A stretch of 64,000 bases of DNA from an uncultured Gemmatimonadota bacterium (GTDB lineage: Bacteria; Gemmatimonadota; Gemmatimonadetes; Gemmatimonadales; Gemmatimonadaceae): NCBI GenBank assembly GCA_902825965.1, contig CADEDA010000001.1:124001-188000 (forward strand), given 5' to 3'. Both the position numbers and the translations under genes were made by a program. The stretch's first letter is position 1. Each line of letters opens with the position of its first letter. The notes under the pieces are model-generated. The model saw nothing but the letters and a program-made list of their open reading frames with translations. It had not been told where the DNA came from and did not search any database. Shown one piece after another: positions 26,778-35,045 of this stretch.

Positions 26778-27671
26778 CTAGAAGCGCGCGCCCAGGGCGT
26801 CCCGGAACGCCCCGGCGTCGCGCCAGCGCTCCTGCGGTTCCTTCGCGAGGCCCTGGTCGAGCACCTGCGCGACGCCCACCGAGACCTCCTCGCGGAGCGA
26901 ACTCGCCAGCGGCGGATGCTCGGTGAAATGCGCCACCATGAGCCGTGCGCCACGGTACTGCGAGAACGGCGCCTGGCCGGTGAGCATCTCGTATCCCAGC
27001 ATGGCGAGCGAGTACACGTCGGCGCGCGCATCCGCGGGATCGTCGCCGATGAACTGTTCCGGCGCCATGTAGCCCGGCGTCCCCACGGCGAAGCCGTGCT
27101 GCGTGAGCCGGCCGTTGCTCAGCGCGATGCTGCGCCGCATCTCGCCCATCGGCACACCGGAGCTGCGGCGCAGCCCCTCCAGCCGCGCGTGCGCCACGCC
27201 GAAATCGGCGAGCATCGCGTGCCCGGACTGGAAGAGCACGTTCTCCGGCTTGATGTCCCGGTGCACGATGCCCTCCTTGTGCGCGGTCGCGAGCGCGTCG
27301 GCGACCTCGTACAGCGCCCGCAGGGCGTCCGGGATGGGCAACGCCCCCTCGGCCTTGAGTCGCGCCGCGAGCGAGTCCCCGCGGATGAAGGGCATGATGT
27401 ACCACAGCAGGTCGTCCACGTGCCCCGTGCCCAGCAGCGGAACGATGTGCGGATGCTGCAGCACGCCGAGCACCTTGATCTCGCGCTTGAATCGCTCGGC
27501 CTCGATCGCGCCCGCGAGCTCCGGCGGCAGCAGCTTGATGACGACCTTGCGCGGCAGTTGGGTGTCGGACGCGAGGAAGAGCCGGCTCTGCCCACCCGAG
27601 GCGAACTCACGCTCGATCTCGTAGGCGCTGCCGATCGCGTGCTGGAGCCGGGCGATCAGTTCATCGGACAC
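26778..27671 (-). CDS. Serine/threonine protein kinase (cytosolic, kinase domain only)
   Basis: A 297-residue Hanks-type kinase. ATP-binding Lys46 lies in KVVIKLLPPE, catalytic HRDIKPENV begins at 138, DFG is at 156-158, and TPGYMAPEQ closes the activation segment. No transmembrane or extracellular sensor domain follows, unlike PknB-type kinases, so the protein is probably soluble. The glycine-rich loop is short (EFASGGQSRLFLA). It is the last gene of a long minus-strand run and is 9 bp downstream of the peroxiredoxin. The substrate is unknown. Confidence 0.92.
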   Translation of the reverse strand: MSDELIARLQHAIGSAYEIEREFASGGQSRLFLASDTQLPRKVVIKLLPPELAGAIEAERFKREIKVLGVLQHPHIVPLLGTGHVDDLLWYIMPFIRGDSLAARLKAEGALPIPDALRALYEVADALATAHKEGIVHRDIKPENVLFQSGHAMLADFGVAHARLEGLRRSSGVPMGEMRRSIALSNGRLTQHGFAVGTPGYMAPEQFIGDDPADARADVYSLAMLGYEMLTGQAPFSQYRGARLMVAHFTEHPPLASSLREEVSVGVAQVLDQGLAKEPQERWRDAGAFRDALGARF

Positions 27672-27680
27672 GCGTGGAAG

Positions 27681-28295
27681 CTACCGCGAACCGGACCCTT
27701 CGGCGAGCCATGCCGCGACGTCGGCGGCGTGCCCGTCGTGGTGCACGTCGCGCCAGACCTGCTCCAGCACCCCGTCGGGGCCGATGAGGAACGTCGACCG
27801 GACCACGCCCATGTAGTACTGCCCCCAGAACAGCTTCTGGTGCCAGACGTCGTAGGCCTGGCAGGTCAGGGCGTCCTTGTCGGCCAGCAACGGGTACGGC
27901 AGCCGCTCCTTGGCCTTGAACTTGGCATGGCGGCGCCAGGTGTCCGGCGAGACGCCCAGCACGTGGACCCCCGTCGCGCGGAACCGGGGCATCTCGTCCC
28001 GGAACCCGCAGGCCTCCACCGTACACCCCGGCGTACTCGCCTTCTGGAAGAAGAACAACAGCACGCGCCGTCCGGCGAAGTCCGCCAACGACACCGGCGA
28101 TCCGGTCTCGTCGAGCAGCGTGAAGTCCGGTGCCCGCACCCCGGGCACGATCGTGCTCGGCCGCGGCCGCGTGGACGGCTTGCGCACCTTGGCCGGCTTG
28201 GTGGCCTTGCCGGCCGACTTCACCCCTCGCGCCGTCTTCCCCTTCGACGCCTTGGCCGCCCGCTTCGTCGCAGGCGCGCGCTTCCGTTCCGTCAC
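27681..28295 (-). CDS. BCP-type peroxiredoxin with a 48-residue Lys/Ala-rich N-terminal tail
   Basis: A 204-residue thiol peroxidase that reduces peroxides. The peroxiredoxin domain covers about 50-200, with the atypical 2-Cys BCP motif STPGCTVEACGFRD (peroxidatic Cys91, resolving Cys96). Residues 1-48 are basic and low-complexity (TERKRAPATKRAAKASKGK and so on), resembling a histone H1-like tail. GTG 28295 overlaps the upstream epimerase stop (GTGA), which supports the long form. A shorter protein cannot easily start elsewhere because no Met lies between the tail and the domain. Confidence 0.9.
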   Translation of the reverse strand: MTERKRAPATKRAAKASKGKTARGVKSAGKATKPAKVRKPSTRPRPSTIVPGVRAPDFTLLDETGSPVSLADFAGRRVLLFFFQKASTPGCTVEACGFRDEMPRFRATGVHVLGVSPDTWRRHAKFKAKERLPYPLLADKDALTCQAYDVWHQKLFWGQYYMGVVRSTFLIGPDGVLEQVWRDVHHDGHAADVAAWLAEGSGSR

Positions 28296-29242
28296 GTGAT
28301 GGCCCCGCTCGCGCGTGCGGCCGCGAGGTAATAGGTGAACACCTCGGCCGTCGTCTTCTGCGGCCGATACCCGAACTCCTCGATCAAGCGGCGATTCGAC
28401 AGCACCGGTCGGTAGCGCAGGAAATCCACCTGCTCCGGTCCATAACGCCCCAGCCCCAGGGTCCGTGCCGCGCGGAGCACCGCCGCCAGCAACCACGCCG
28501 GGAGCGTCACCGTCGGCTTCCCCAGCGCCCGTGCGATCTCATGGATGGTCATGCGCCCCGTGCCCGCCACGTTGTACACCCCCGTCGCCGAGCCCGTCAC
28601 CCCGCGCACGATGATCGCCGCGACGTCCTCGTCCCACACGAACACGAACGGCGAGTCGCTGCCGCGGATGACGATCAGGCGGTCCCGCTCGAAGAGCGCC
28701 GTGATCTGGTTGCGCGTCCGCGCGCCGAGCACGGTGCCGATGCGGAGCACGAGCTGCGCGAGCCCCGGATGCCGCGTCCGGTACTCCGCGAGCAGCTCCT
28801 CCACGAGGCGCTTGTGGTACGCGTAGGCGAACCGGTCGCTGGCGCGCAGTGGCCGGTCCTCGTCGATCCACGGCGGGTGGTCCGCGAGATAGCCGTATGC
28901 CGCGCCGGAACTCGACACGGTCACGTGCCGCACACCGGCCGCGAGGCACGCGTCGAGCACCGTCCGCGTGCCATTGACATCGATGTCGAAGTCCCGCGCC
29001 CGGTCGCCGCTGCTCTCCAGCACGGATGCGAGGTGGACGACGTGCGAGATCCGCTCCGAGCGCAGCACGTCCACGAGCGCGGCGTCGCGCACATCGAGTA
29101 CGACCACGGGGAACGGCAGGTCCGCGCGCGCCCGCAGGTCGGTGGCGACGACGTAGGCACCCGCACGCTGCAACTGTGCACCGACCACCGCGCCGAGGTA
29201 CCCTGCCCCGCCGGTGATCAGGACGCGTGGGGCACCGCTCAT
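28292..29242 (-). CDS. NAD-dependent epimerase/dehydratase (extended SDR)
   Basis: A 316-residue extended short-chain dehydrogenase. The nucleotide-binding GGAGYLG begins at residue 11, DVRD follows the third strand, the serine region is TVSSSGAAYGYL, and YAYHK supplies the YxxxK catalytic pair. The family acts on nucleotide sugars or other NAD-linked substrates; the exact one is not evident. ATG 29242 overlaps the upstream transporter stop (ATGA) and its own stop overlaps the peroxiredoxin start, so translation is coupled on both sides. Confidence 0.9.
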   Translation of the reverse strand: MSGAPRVLITGGAGYLGAVVGAQLQRAGAYVVATDLRARADLPFPVVVLDVRDAALVDVLRSERISHVVHLASVLESSGDRARDFDIDVNGTRTVLDACLAAGVRHVTVSSSGAAYGYLADHPPWIDEDRPLRASDRFAYAYHKRLVEELLAEYRTRHPGLAQLVLRIGTVLGARTRNQITALFERDRLIVIRGSDSPFVFVWDEDVAAIIVRGVTGSATGVYNVAGTGRMTIHEIARALGKPTVTLPAWLLAAVLRAARTLGLGRYGPEQVDFLRYRPVLSNRRLIEEFGYRPQKTTAEVFTYYLAAARASGAIT

Positions 29243-30138
29243 GCGGGCAGCGGGGGCCGTCGGCCCCACCAGGCCGTGAGCGCCAGGCCCGAGACCAGGT
29301 GCCAGACGCCCCAGAACGCGGTGATCAGCATCATGGAGCCCGCGGCGGGGAAGAACGTGAAGAGGATCGCGAGGCCGAGCCCCGAGTTGTGGATCCCCAC
29401 CTCGATGATCACGGCGCGGCGATCCGCGTCGCCGAGTCCGGCCAGGCGCGCCACCAACGCACCGATCGCGAGCGCCATCGCGTTCTGCCCGACGACGAGC
29501 CAGAAGAAGTCGTCGAACCGCGACACGAAGAGCCCGCGATTCTCCCAGAACGCCAGGCTGATGAAGGCGAGCAGCACCAGCAGCGATGCCGTGCGCAACG
29601 GCTGTTCCGCGCGCTTGGCGAAGGCGGGCGCACGCGTCCCCACGAGCATCCCGAGCAGCATGGGCAGCGCGAGCACCAATGCCACCTGCGCGAGGATCCC
29701 GCCGACGGGGATGCGGATCTCCTGCAGCAGTTCGCGCGTCCGCGGATTCAGCCAACCGTAGAGCGCGAAGTTGAACGGCGTGAGCACCGTGGCCGCGAGG
29801 CTCGACACGGCGGTGAGGCTCACCGACAGGGCCACCGTGCCCCGCGCCCGCCAGGTGAGGATGTTCGACAGTGCACCGCTGGGGCAGGCTGCCACCAGCA
29901 TCATGCCCAGCGCGAGCGCCGGCTCCACGTCGAGCACCCAGGTGAGCAGGCAGGTGAGCGCCGGCGTGAGCACCGCCTGCGCGAGCAACCCCGCCACGGC
30001 ACCGGACGGCGCGCGGAGCACCCGTGCGAAGTCCGTGGCGCGCAGGTCCAGCGACACCCCGAACATCATGCACGCGATGATCGCGTTCAGCAGCAGCAGT
30101 CCGGAGGGATCGAACGCGAGCGGCAGGGCGTCGTTCAC
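29239..30138 (-). CDS. Bile acid:sodium symporter (BASS)-family membrane carrier
   Basis: A 299-residue membrane protein with about nine or ten hydrophobic segments. LVAACPSGALSNILTWRARG and IEVGIHNSGLGLAI match the crossover regions that bind sodium in the BASS/SBF family. Bacterial members carry organic anions, so bile acid need not be the substrate. It is in a run of 4-bp overlaps between a flavin monooxygenase and an epimerase, which may make or use the same organic acid. Confidence 0.88.
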   Translation of the reverse strand: MNDALPLAFDPSGLLLLNAIIACMMFGVSLDLRATDFARVLRAPSGAVAGLLAQAVLTPALTCLLTWVLDVEPALALGMMLVAACPSGALSNILTWRARGTVALSVSLTAVSSLAATVLTPFNFALYGWLNPRTRELLQEIRIPVGGILAQVALVLALPMLLGMLVGTRAPAFAKRAEQPLRTASLLVLLAFISLAFWENRGLFVSRFDDFFWLVVGQNAMALAIGALVARLAGLGDADRRAVIIEVGIHNSGLGLAILFTFFPAAGSMMLITAFWGVWHLVSGLALTAWWGRRPPLPA

Positions 30139-31445
30139 GGCTGCCGCGACCCGGGGCTGCCGCCGAGCGCGGCGGTCTGCGCCTTCACGGCCGCGCGATA
30201 GCTGTCCTTGTGCACGTAGTACGCCATGCGGTCGAGCGGCAGGTAGTGCATGCCGCCGAGCAGCCGTTCGCCGGCGCGTTGCTGCACCGTGCGGTCGAGC
30301 GCCGCCGCGGCCGGTGCACCCGACGAGCGCGCGCGCAGGTATGCCGCCACCATGCGCGCCTGTTCGGCCCGTCCTTCCCAGCCCAGCCCCGCCGCCTCCA
30401 CCATCCCCATCACGAACAGCGTGGGCGACAGCGGCGTGAAGACGTTCAGGTACAGCCGCGGGGCGGCCGCGTCGACCGGCCAGTTGAGCAGGGCGCGGTC
30501 GATGTACGGGTAGTCGAGTGCGTAGCCCGTCGCCTGGAGGATCAGGTCGTACTCGGCCGACGCGCCGTCGGCGAAGGTGACGCGCCGGCCATCCACGGCG
30601 CGGAGGTCGCCGCGCGCGCGGATGTCGCCGTGCCCGAGGTGGTGCAGCACCAGCGAGTTCACCACCGGGTGCGACTCGTAGAGCCGATGGTCGGGGTCCG
30701 GCAGCCCGTAGTCCGACGGCCTGCCCATGAGCAGGCGGATGAGTGCGGCGTCCACCCGCTGCTTGAGCGCCCGTGGCAACCGGATGCGCCCGCCGATCGC
30801 GTCGGCCGGGCGTCCGCGTACGAACTTGGGCACGAACCAGTAGCCGCGGCGGACGGAGAGGTCCACCGCCCGCGCGTGGTGCACCGCATCCACCGCGATG
30901 TCCGCACCGGAGTTCCCGCAGCCCACGACCAGCACGCGCTGTCCATCGAACACGCTCGGCGACTTGTACTCGGCCGAGTGCATGAGGCGTCCGGTGAACG
31001 GGCCCGGGAGTGCGGGGCGGTGCGGATGGTGCAGCGTCCCGCTCGCGAGCAGGACACCCGCCACGCGCTCCTCGACGCGGCGACCCGCGGTCTCGAGCGC
31101 GAGCCGCCAGCCGTCTCCGTCGGGCGTGACCTGCTGCACCCGCGTGTCGAACGCGATGTGCGGCCGCAGGGCGAAGTGGTCGGCGAACGCCTGGAAGTAC
31201 GTGCGCAGTTCGCGATGGTGCGGGTACGGCGCGACCGTGTCCGCCATGGGGAACTCGGCGAACTCCGTCATCCGCTTGGACGAGATCAGGTGGGCGCTCT
31301 CGTAGACCGTGCTGTGCGGGTTCTCGATGTCCCAGAGCCCGCCGACACCGTGGTGCGCCTCGTACACCCGGAACGGCAGGCCGGCCGCCTGCAGGGCGCG
31401 AGCGGACGCGAGCCCCATCGGTCCCGCGCCGATCACGGCGTACAT
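30135..31445 (-). CDS. Flavin-containing monooxygenase (class B, FMO/BVMO-like)
   Basis: A 436-residue FAD/NADPH oxygenase. The FAD Rossmann motif GAGPMG (7-12 region), the FMO fingerprint FTGRLMHSAEYK at 150-161 (F-x-G-x-x-x-H-x-x-x-Y) and a second Rossmann motif GCGNSG (175-180) for NADPH are all present, with a late QATGY motif. It should oxygenate soft nucleophiles or ketones. It overlaps the transporter gene by 4 bp and is 4 bp downstream of argF, so it belongs to the same transcript. Confidence 0.9.
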   Translation of the reverse strand: MYAVIGAGPMGLASARALQAAGLPFRVYEAHHGVGGLWDIENPHSTVYESAHLISSKRMTEFAEFPMADTVAPYPHHRELRTYFQAFADHFALRPHIAFDTRVQQVTPDGDGWRLALETAGRRVEERVAGVLLASGTLHHPHRPALPGPFTGRLMHSAEYKSPSVFDGQRVLVVGCGNSGADIAVDAVHHARAVDLSVRRGYWFVPKFVRGRPADAIGGRIRLPRALKQRVDAALIRLLMGRPSDYGLPDPDHRLYESHPVVNSLVLHHLGHGDIRARGDLRAVDGRRVTFADGASAEYDLILQATGYALDYPYIDRALLNWPVDAAAPRLYLNVFTPLSPTLFVMGMVEAAGLGWEGRAEQARMVAAYLRARSSGAPAAAALDRTVQQRAGERLLGGMHYLPLDRMAYYVHKDSYRAAVKAQTAALGGSPGSRQP

Positions 31446-31449
31446 CGCG

Positions 31450-32367
31450 TCAGCCGAGCGGTTCGCCGCCCATCAACGTCGCCATGACCGCCTTCTGCAC
31501 GTGCAGGCGGTTCTCGGCTTCGTCCCATACGCGGCTCTGCGCGCCATCGATCACTTCGGCCGTCACTTCCTCGCCGCGATGCGCCGGCAGGCAGTGCAGG
31601 AAGATCGCGTCGCGCCGCGCGCGCTGCATCAGCGCCGCATTCACCTGGAAGTCCCGGAACGCCGCCGCGCGCACCGCCTGCTCCTCCTCCTGGCCCATCG
31701 ATGCCCAGACATCGGTGGTGACCACGTCGGCCCCGGCCGCGGCCTCCGCCGGGTCGCGCAGCAGCGTCACGCGCCCGCTCGCCACCGCGCGCGCGAGGAT
31801 CTCGGGATCGGGGTCGTAGCCCACCGGACAGGCGAGGCGCAGCGAGAAGTCCAGCCGGTACGCGGCGTCACACCAGGAGTTGGCCATGTTGTTGCCGTCG
31901 CCGATCCACGCGATCGTGCGGCCGTCGATGCCGCCCAGGTGCTGCTGCACCGTGAGCAGGTCGGCGAGGATCTGGCAGGGATGCTGCAGGTCGGTGAGCC
32001 CGTTGATCACCGGCGCCTTGGCGTAGCGCGCGAACTCCTCCACGTCCGCGTGGGCGAACGTGCGGATCATGATGCCGTCCACCATGCGGTCGAGCACGCG
32101 CGCCGTGTCGTTCACCGCCTCGCCGCGCCCGAGTTGCACGTCGCGCGGCGTGAGGAACAGCGGGTGCGCCCCCAGCTGCCAGGCGCCCACCTCGAAGCTC
32201 ACGCGCGTGCGGGTGGAGGACTTCATGAAGATCATCGCCAGCGACTTCCCCGTGAGGGGCTTCGCCGTGTACGCGCCACGGCGCATCCGGTCCGCGAGGG
32301 CGAGCAGCGCGTGCAGCTCGCGCGTCGAGAAGTCCGGGATCGCGAGGAAGTCGCGGCCGCTGGTCAT
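31450..32367 (-). CDS. argF: Ornithine carbamoyltransferase
   Basis: A 305-residue enzyme converting ornithine and carbamoyl phosphate to citrulline in arginine synthesis. Carbamoyl-phosphate site STRTR is at 51-55, HPCQ at 129-132, the ornithine loop SMG at 223-225 and HCLPAHRG at 258-265. These match true ornithine transcarbamylase rather than the acetyl- or succinylornithine variants. Its ATG overlaps the stop of the upstream lipoprotein gene (ATGA). No other arginine genes are nearby. Confidence 0.96.
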   Translation of the reverse strand: MTSGRDFLAIPDFSTRELHALLALADRMRRGAYTAKPLTGKSLAMIFMKSSTRTRVSFEVGAWQLGAHPLFLTPRDVQLGRGEAVNDTARVLDRMVDGIMIRTFAHADVEEFARYAKAPVINGLTDLQHPCQILADLLTVQQHLGGIDGRTIAWIGDGNNMANSWCDAAYRLDFSLRLACPVGYDPDPEILARAVASGRVTLLRDPAEAAAGADVVTTDVWASMGQEEEQAVRAAAFRDFQVNAALMQRARRDAIFLHCLPAHRGEEVTAEVIDGAQSRVWDEAENRLHVQKAVMATLMGGEPLG

Positions 32368-33023
32368 GGCTGCTCCGACGCGCAGTCGCGGCGCGCCCAG
32401 GTGGGGAGGGACTTCGGGTTGGCCGCGCCGCTCTCGGGGTACTGCACCGTGAGCGCGCGCCGACGGATGGCGATGCTGTGCAGCGCGTTGAGCAGGGTGT
32501 CGCGCCCGACGATCACCACCGGCGCCAGGGAGCTCGACAGTGACCAGCCGTCGCCGCGGTCCCATTCGGCGACGAGCAGCGTGAACGACTTGCCGCTGAA
32601 ACGCACGCAGATGGGATCCACTGCCAGGCCGGCCTTGATCTCGCGCAGTGCCGCGCGCCAGGCGATCATCGCGGTGGAGTCGGTGGGCCAGGCCCGGGAC
32701 GCCTCGATGAACTGCACCGGCGCGTCCTCCTGCGGCCAGCTCCCGTCGCTGCCGTCGTAGCCCACGAGCCCGTACAGCACGTCGTACGAGCCGATCGTCT
32801 CGCGCAGGCCCTCGAACGGCGCCGGCCGCACCTGCGAGCGGAAGGCCCGCACGCCGCCGGACCGCAGCGCCGCCACATTCACGCCGCGCAGCTCCTCGAA
32901 CGGCGCGACCCCCACCGCCATGTCCGCCGCATCGCGCCGGTCGCCGCAGGCCTGCGCGAGCGTCGCCACCGCCACCAGCCCCACCAGCATCAGGATCGGA
33001 GTCCGTCCCACCGTGCCTCGCAT
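32364..33023 (-). CDS. Hypothetical lipoprotein
   Basis: A 219-residue protein with a hydrophobic leader and a probable lipobox ending in AQAC (residue ~26). The mature part has no motif I recognise; it is a mixed alpha/beta sequence with VRFSGKSFTLLVAEW and APVVIVGRDTLLNAL strands. It lies between hslU (14 bp gap) and argF (4 bp overlap), so it is expressed with them. Confidence 0.72.
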   Translation of the reverse strand: MRGTVGRTPILMLVGLVAVATLAQACGDRRDAADMAVGVAPFEELRGVNVAALRSGGVRAFRSQVRPAPFEGLRETIGSYDVLYGLVGYDGSDGSWPQEDAPVQFIEASRAWPTDSTAMIAWRAALREIKAGLAVDPICVRFSGKSFTLLVAEWDRGDGWSLSSSLAPVVIVGRDTLLNALHSIAIRRRALTVQYPESGAANPKSLPTWARRDCASEQP

Positions 33024-33037
33024 CGCCTGCCCTCGAC

Positions 33038-34483
33038 TCAGAGGATGTACTTGCGGAGGTCCTCGTCCTCGGCGATCGCGCTCAGCCGTGCGCGCACGAC
33101 CTTCGCATCGACCACCTCGGCTGCCGTGCCCCGCTCCGGCAGCTCGTACAATACTTCCTCGAGCAGCGTCGTCATCACCGTGTGCAGCCGCCGCGCGCCG
33201 ATGTTCTCCATGCGGGCGTTCACCCGCGCGGCGATGCGCGCGATCTCCTCGATGCCGTCCGCCGTGAAGGTGAGCGTCGCCCCCTCCGCCGCCACCAGCG
33301 CCGCGTATTGCTTGGTGAGCGCGTGCTCCGGCTCCGTCATGATCCGCACGAAGTCCGCCTCGGTGAGCGGCTTGAGCTCCACGCGGATCGGGAACCGGCC
33401 CTGCAGCTCCGGGATCAGGTCGCTGGGCTTGGACACGTGGAACGCGCCCGCCGCGATGAACAGCACGTGGTCCGTCTTCACCATGCCGTACTTCGTCTGC
33501 ACGTTCGACCCCTCGACGATCGGCAGCAGGTCGCGCTGCACACCCTCGCGCGAGACGTCGGGGCCGCCGAAGTCGCCCTTGCCGCCGGCGATCTTGTCGA
33601 TCTCGTCGAGGAAGATGATCCCCATCGACTCCACCCGCTCGAGGGCGTCGGCCACGACGTCGTCGAGGTTGATCAGCTTGTCGAACTCCTGGTCGAGCAG
33701 GATCCGCCGCGCCTCCGAGACCGGCACTGTGCGCTTCTTGGTCTTCTTCGGCAGCAGCTCCGAGAGCATCTCGGCGAAGTTGTTCATGCCCTCGGGGGCA
33801 CCCTGCTGGCCCATCGCGTCCATCATCGGCGCCGTGGGCTGCGTGACCTCCACCTCCACCTCGCGCTGCTCGAGCTGCCCGTCGCGCAGCAGCTGCTTGA
33901 GCTTCTCGCGCGTGCGCTTGTGCCGCTCGCGCGCCAGCTCCTGCTCCTGCGTCACGTTGCCCTCGGCACTCGCCACGAACACGCGCTGCGCGTCGCCGGA
34001 GGGGGACAGCCCGGGCACCGGGTCCGGCGGCGGGGGCGGCAGCAGCAGGTCGAGCAGCCGCTCGTCCACGCGGTCGTTCGCGAGGTCCTCCACCTCGGCC
34101 TCGCGCTCGGTGCGCATCATGTCGATGGCGCTCTCCACGAGGTCGCGCACCATGCCCTCGACGTCGCGCCCCACGTAGCCCACCTCGGTGAACTTCGACG
34201 CCTCCACCTTGATGAACGGCGCCCCCGAGAGCTTCGCGAGACGGCGCGCGATCTCCGTCTTGCCGACGCCCGTGGGCCCGATCAGGATGATGTTGTTGGG
34301 CGTCATCTCCTCGCGGATGCCCTCGGGCGCCCGCTGCCGCCGCCAGCGGTTGCGCAGCGCGATCGCGACCGACTTCTTCGCCTCCGACTGCCCCACGATG
34401 TGGCGGTCGAGCTCGGCGACGATCTTGCGCGGGGACAGGTCGGCGAGGCGCGCGAGCGCCTGTTCCGTACGGGGCGAGGCCAT
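33038..34483 (-). CDS. hslU: ATP-dependent protease ATPase subunit HslU
   Basis: A 481-residue AAA+ unfoldase that feeds substrates to HslV. Walker A GPTGVGKT is at 69-76, Walker B is IIFLDEIDK, and the pore-loop region and the C-terminal DEDLRKYIL tail that docks into HslV are present. It is about 40 residues longer than the E. coli protein because of a larger I-domain containing a PPPPPDP stretch and a Met/Gln-rich segment. It overlaps hslV by 1 bp (TGATG). Confidence 0.97.
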   Translation of the reverse strand: MASPRTEQALARLADLSPRKIVAELDRHIVGQSEAKKSVAIALRNRWRRQRAPEGIREEMTPNNIILIGPTGVGKTEIARRLAKLSGAPFIKVEASKFTEVGYVGRDVEGMVRDLVESAIDMMRTEREAEVEDLANDRVDERLLDLLLPPPPPDPVPGLSPSGDAQRVFVASAEGNVTQEQELARERHKRTREKLKQLLRDGQLEQREVEVEVTQPTAPMMDAMGQQGAPEGMNNFAEMLSELLPKKTKKRTVPVSEARRILLDQEFDKLINLDDVVADALERVESMGIIFLDEIDKIAGGKGDFGGPDVSREGVQRDLLPIVEGSNVQTKYGMVKTDHVLFIAAGAFHVSKPSDLIPELQGRFPIRVELKPLTEADFVRIMTEPEHALTKQYAALVAAEGATLTFTADGIEEIARIAARVNARMENIGARRLHTVMTTLLEEVLYELPERGTAAEVVDAKVVRARLSAIAEDEDLRKYIL

Positions 34484-35028
34484 CAGTCCGTGGGTTCGAC
34501 GACGGTGATCTGCGTGTTGGTGTACACGCAGATCTCCCCCGCGATCGTCATGGCGCGCTTCACGATCTCCGCCGGCGGCAGCGTGGTCTCGCGGGCCAGC
34601 GCCCGGGCCGCCGCCAGCGCGTACGATCCGCCGGAGCCGATCGCGAGGATCCCGTCATCCGGCTCGATGAGTTCGCCGTTGCCGGAGAGCACGAAGCCGT
34701 GGTGCCGGTCGACCACGATCAGCAGTGCCTCGAGCCGGCGCAGCGCCCGGTCCGAGCGCCACTCCTTGGCCAGCTCCACCGCCGCCTTCGGCAGGTTGCC
34801 CGGATGCCGCTCGAGCTTCTCCTCGAACTTCTCGAACAGCGTCAGGGCGTCGGCCGCCGCCCCGGCGAAGCCGGCAAGCACCCGCCCGCCCTTGAGCGCC
34901 CGCACCTTCACGGCGCCGGACTTCATGACGGTGTCGCCGACGGACACCTGGCCGTCGCCGCCGATGGCGACGCGCCCGTCACGGCGGACGGCCAGGATGG
35001 TGGTGGCGTGGAAGGTCGGGAGGGCCAT
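34483..35028 (-). CDS. hslV: ATP-dependent protease peptidase subunit HslV
   Basis: A 181-residue N-terminal nucleophile peptidase forming the HslUV core. The sequence begins [18 protein letters not shown]: the active-site TT pair is preceded by an eight-residue segment (as in Bacillus ClpQ, MSSFHATT) rather than directly by Met, so a propeptide must be removed. GSGG and GEICVYTN motifs of the family follow. The ATG lies 7 bp from an AT-rich -10 element with no Shine-Dalgarno between, suggesting a leaderless message. It is divergent from the GT-C gene with only 17 bp between starts. Confidence 0.96.
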   Translation of the reverse strand: MALPTFHATTILAVRRDGRVAIGGDGQVSVGDTVMKSGAVKVRALKGGRVLAGFAGAAADALTLFEKFEEKLERHPGNLPKAAVELAKEWRSDRALRRLEALLIVVDRHHGFVLSGNGELIEPDDGILAIGSGGSYALAAARALARETTLPPAEIVKRAMTIAGEICVYTNTQITVVEPTD

Positions 35029-35033
35029 TGGCG

Positions 35034-35041
35034 TAATATAT
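35034..35041. promoter_or_regulatory. Shared AT-rich bidirectional -10 element between hslV and the GT-C gene
   Basis: TAATATAT is the only AT-rich run here. On the plus strand TAATAT (35034-35039) ends 6 nt before the GTG at 35046. On the minus strand TATATT (35041-35036) ends 7 nt before the ATG at 35028. Both spacings would start transcription at the start codon. No -35 match is seen in either direction. Confidence 0.6.
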
Positions 35042-35045
35042 AGGC

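Noticed and set aside
31450-32367. Acetylornithine or succinylornithine carbamoyltransferase
   Set aside because: The SMG ornithine loop and HCLPAHRG motif match true ornithine carbamoyltransferase.
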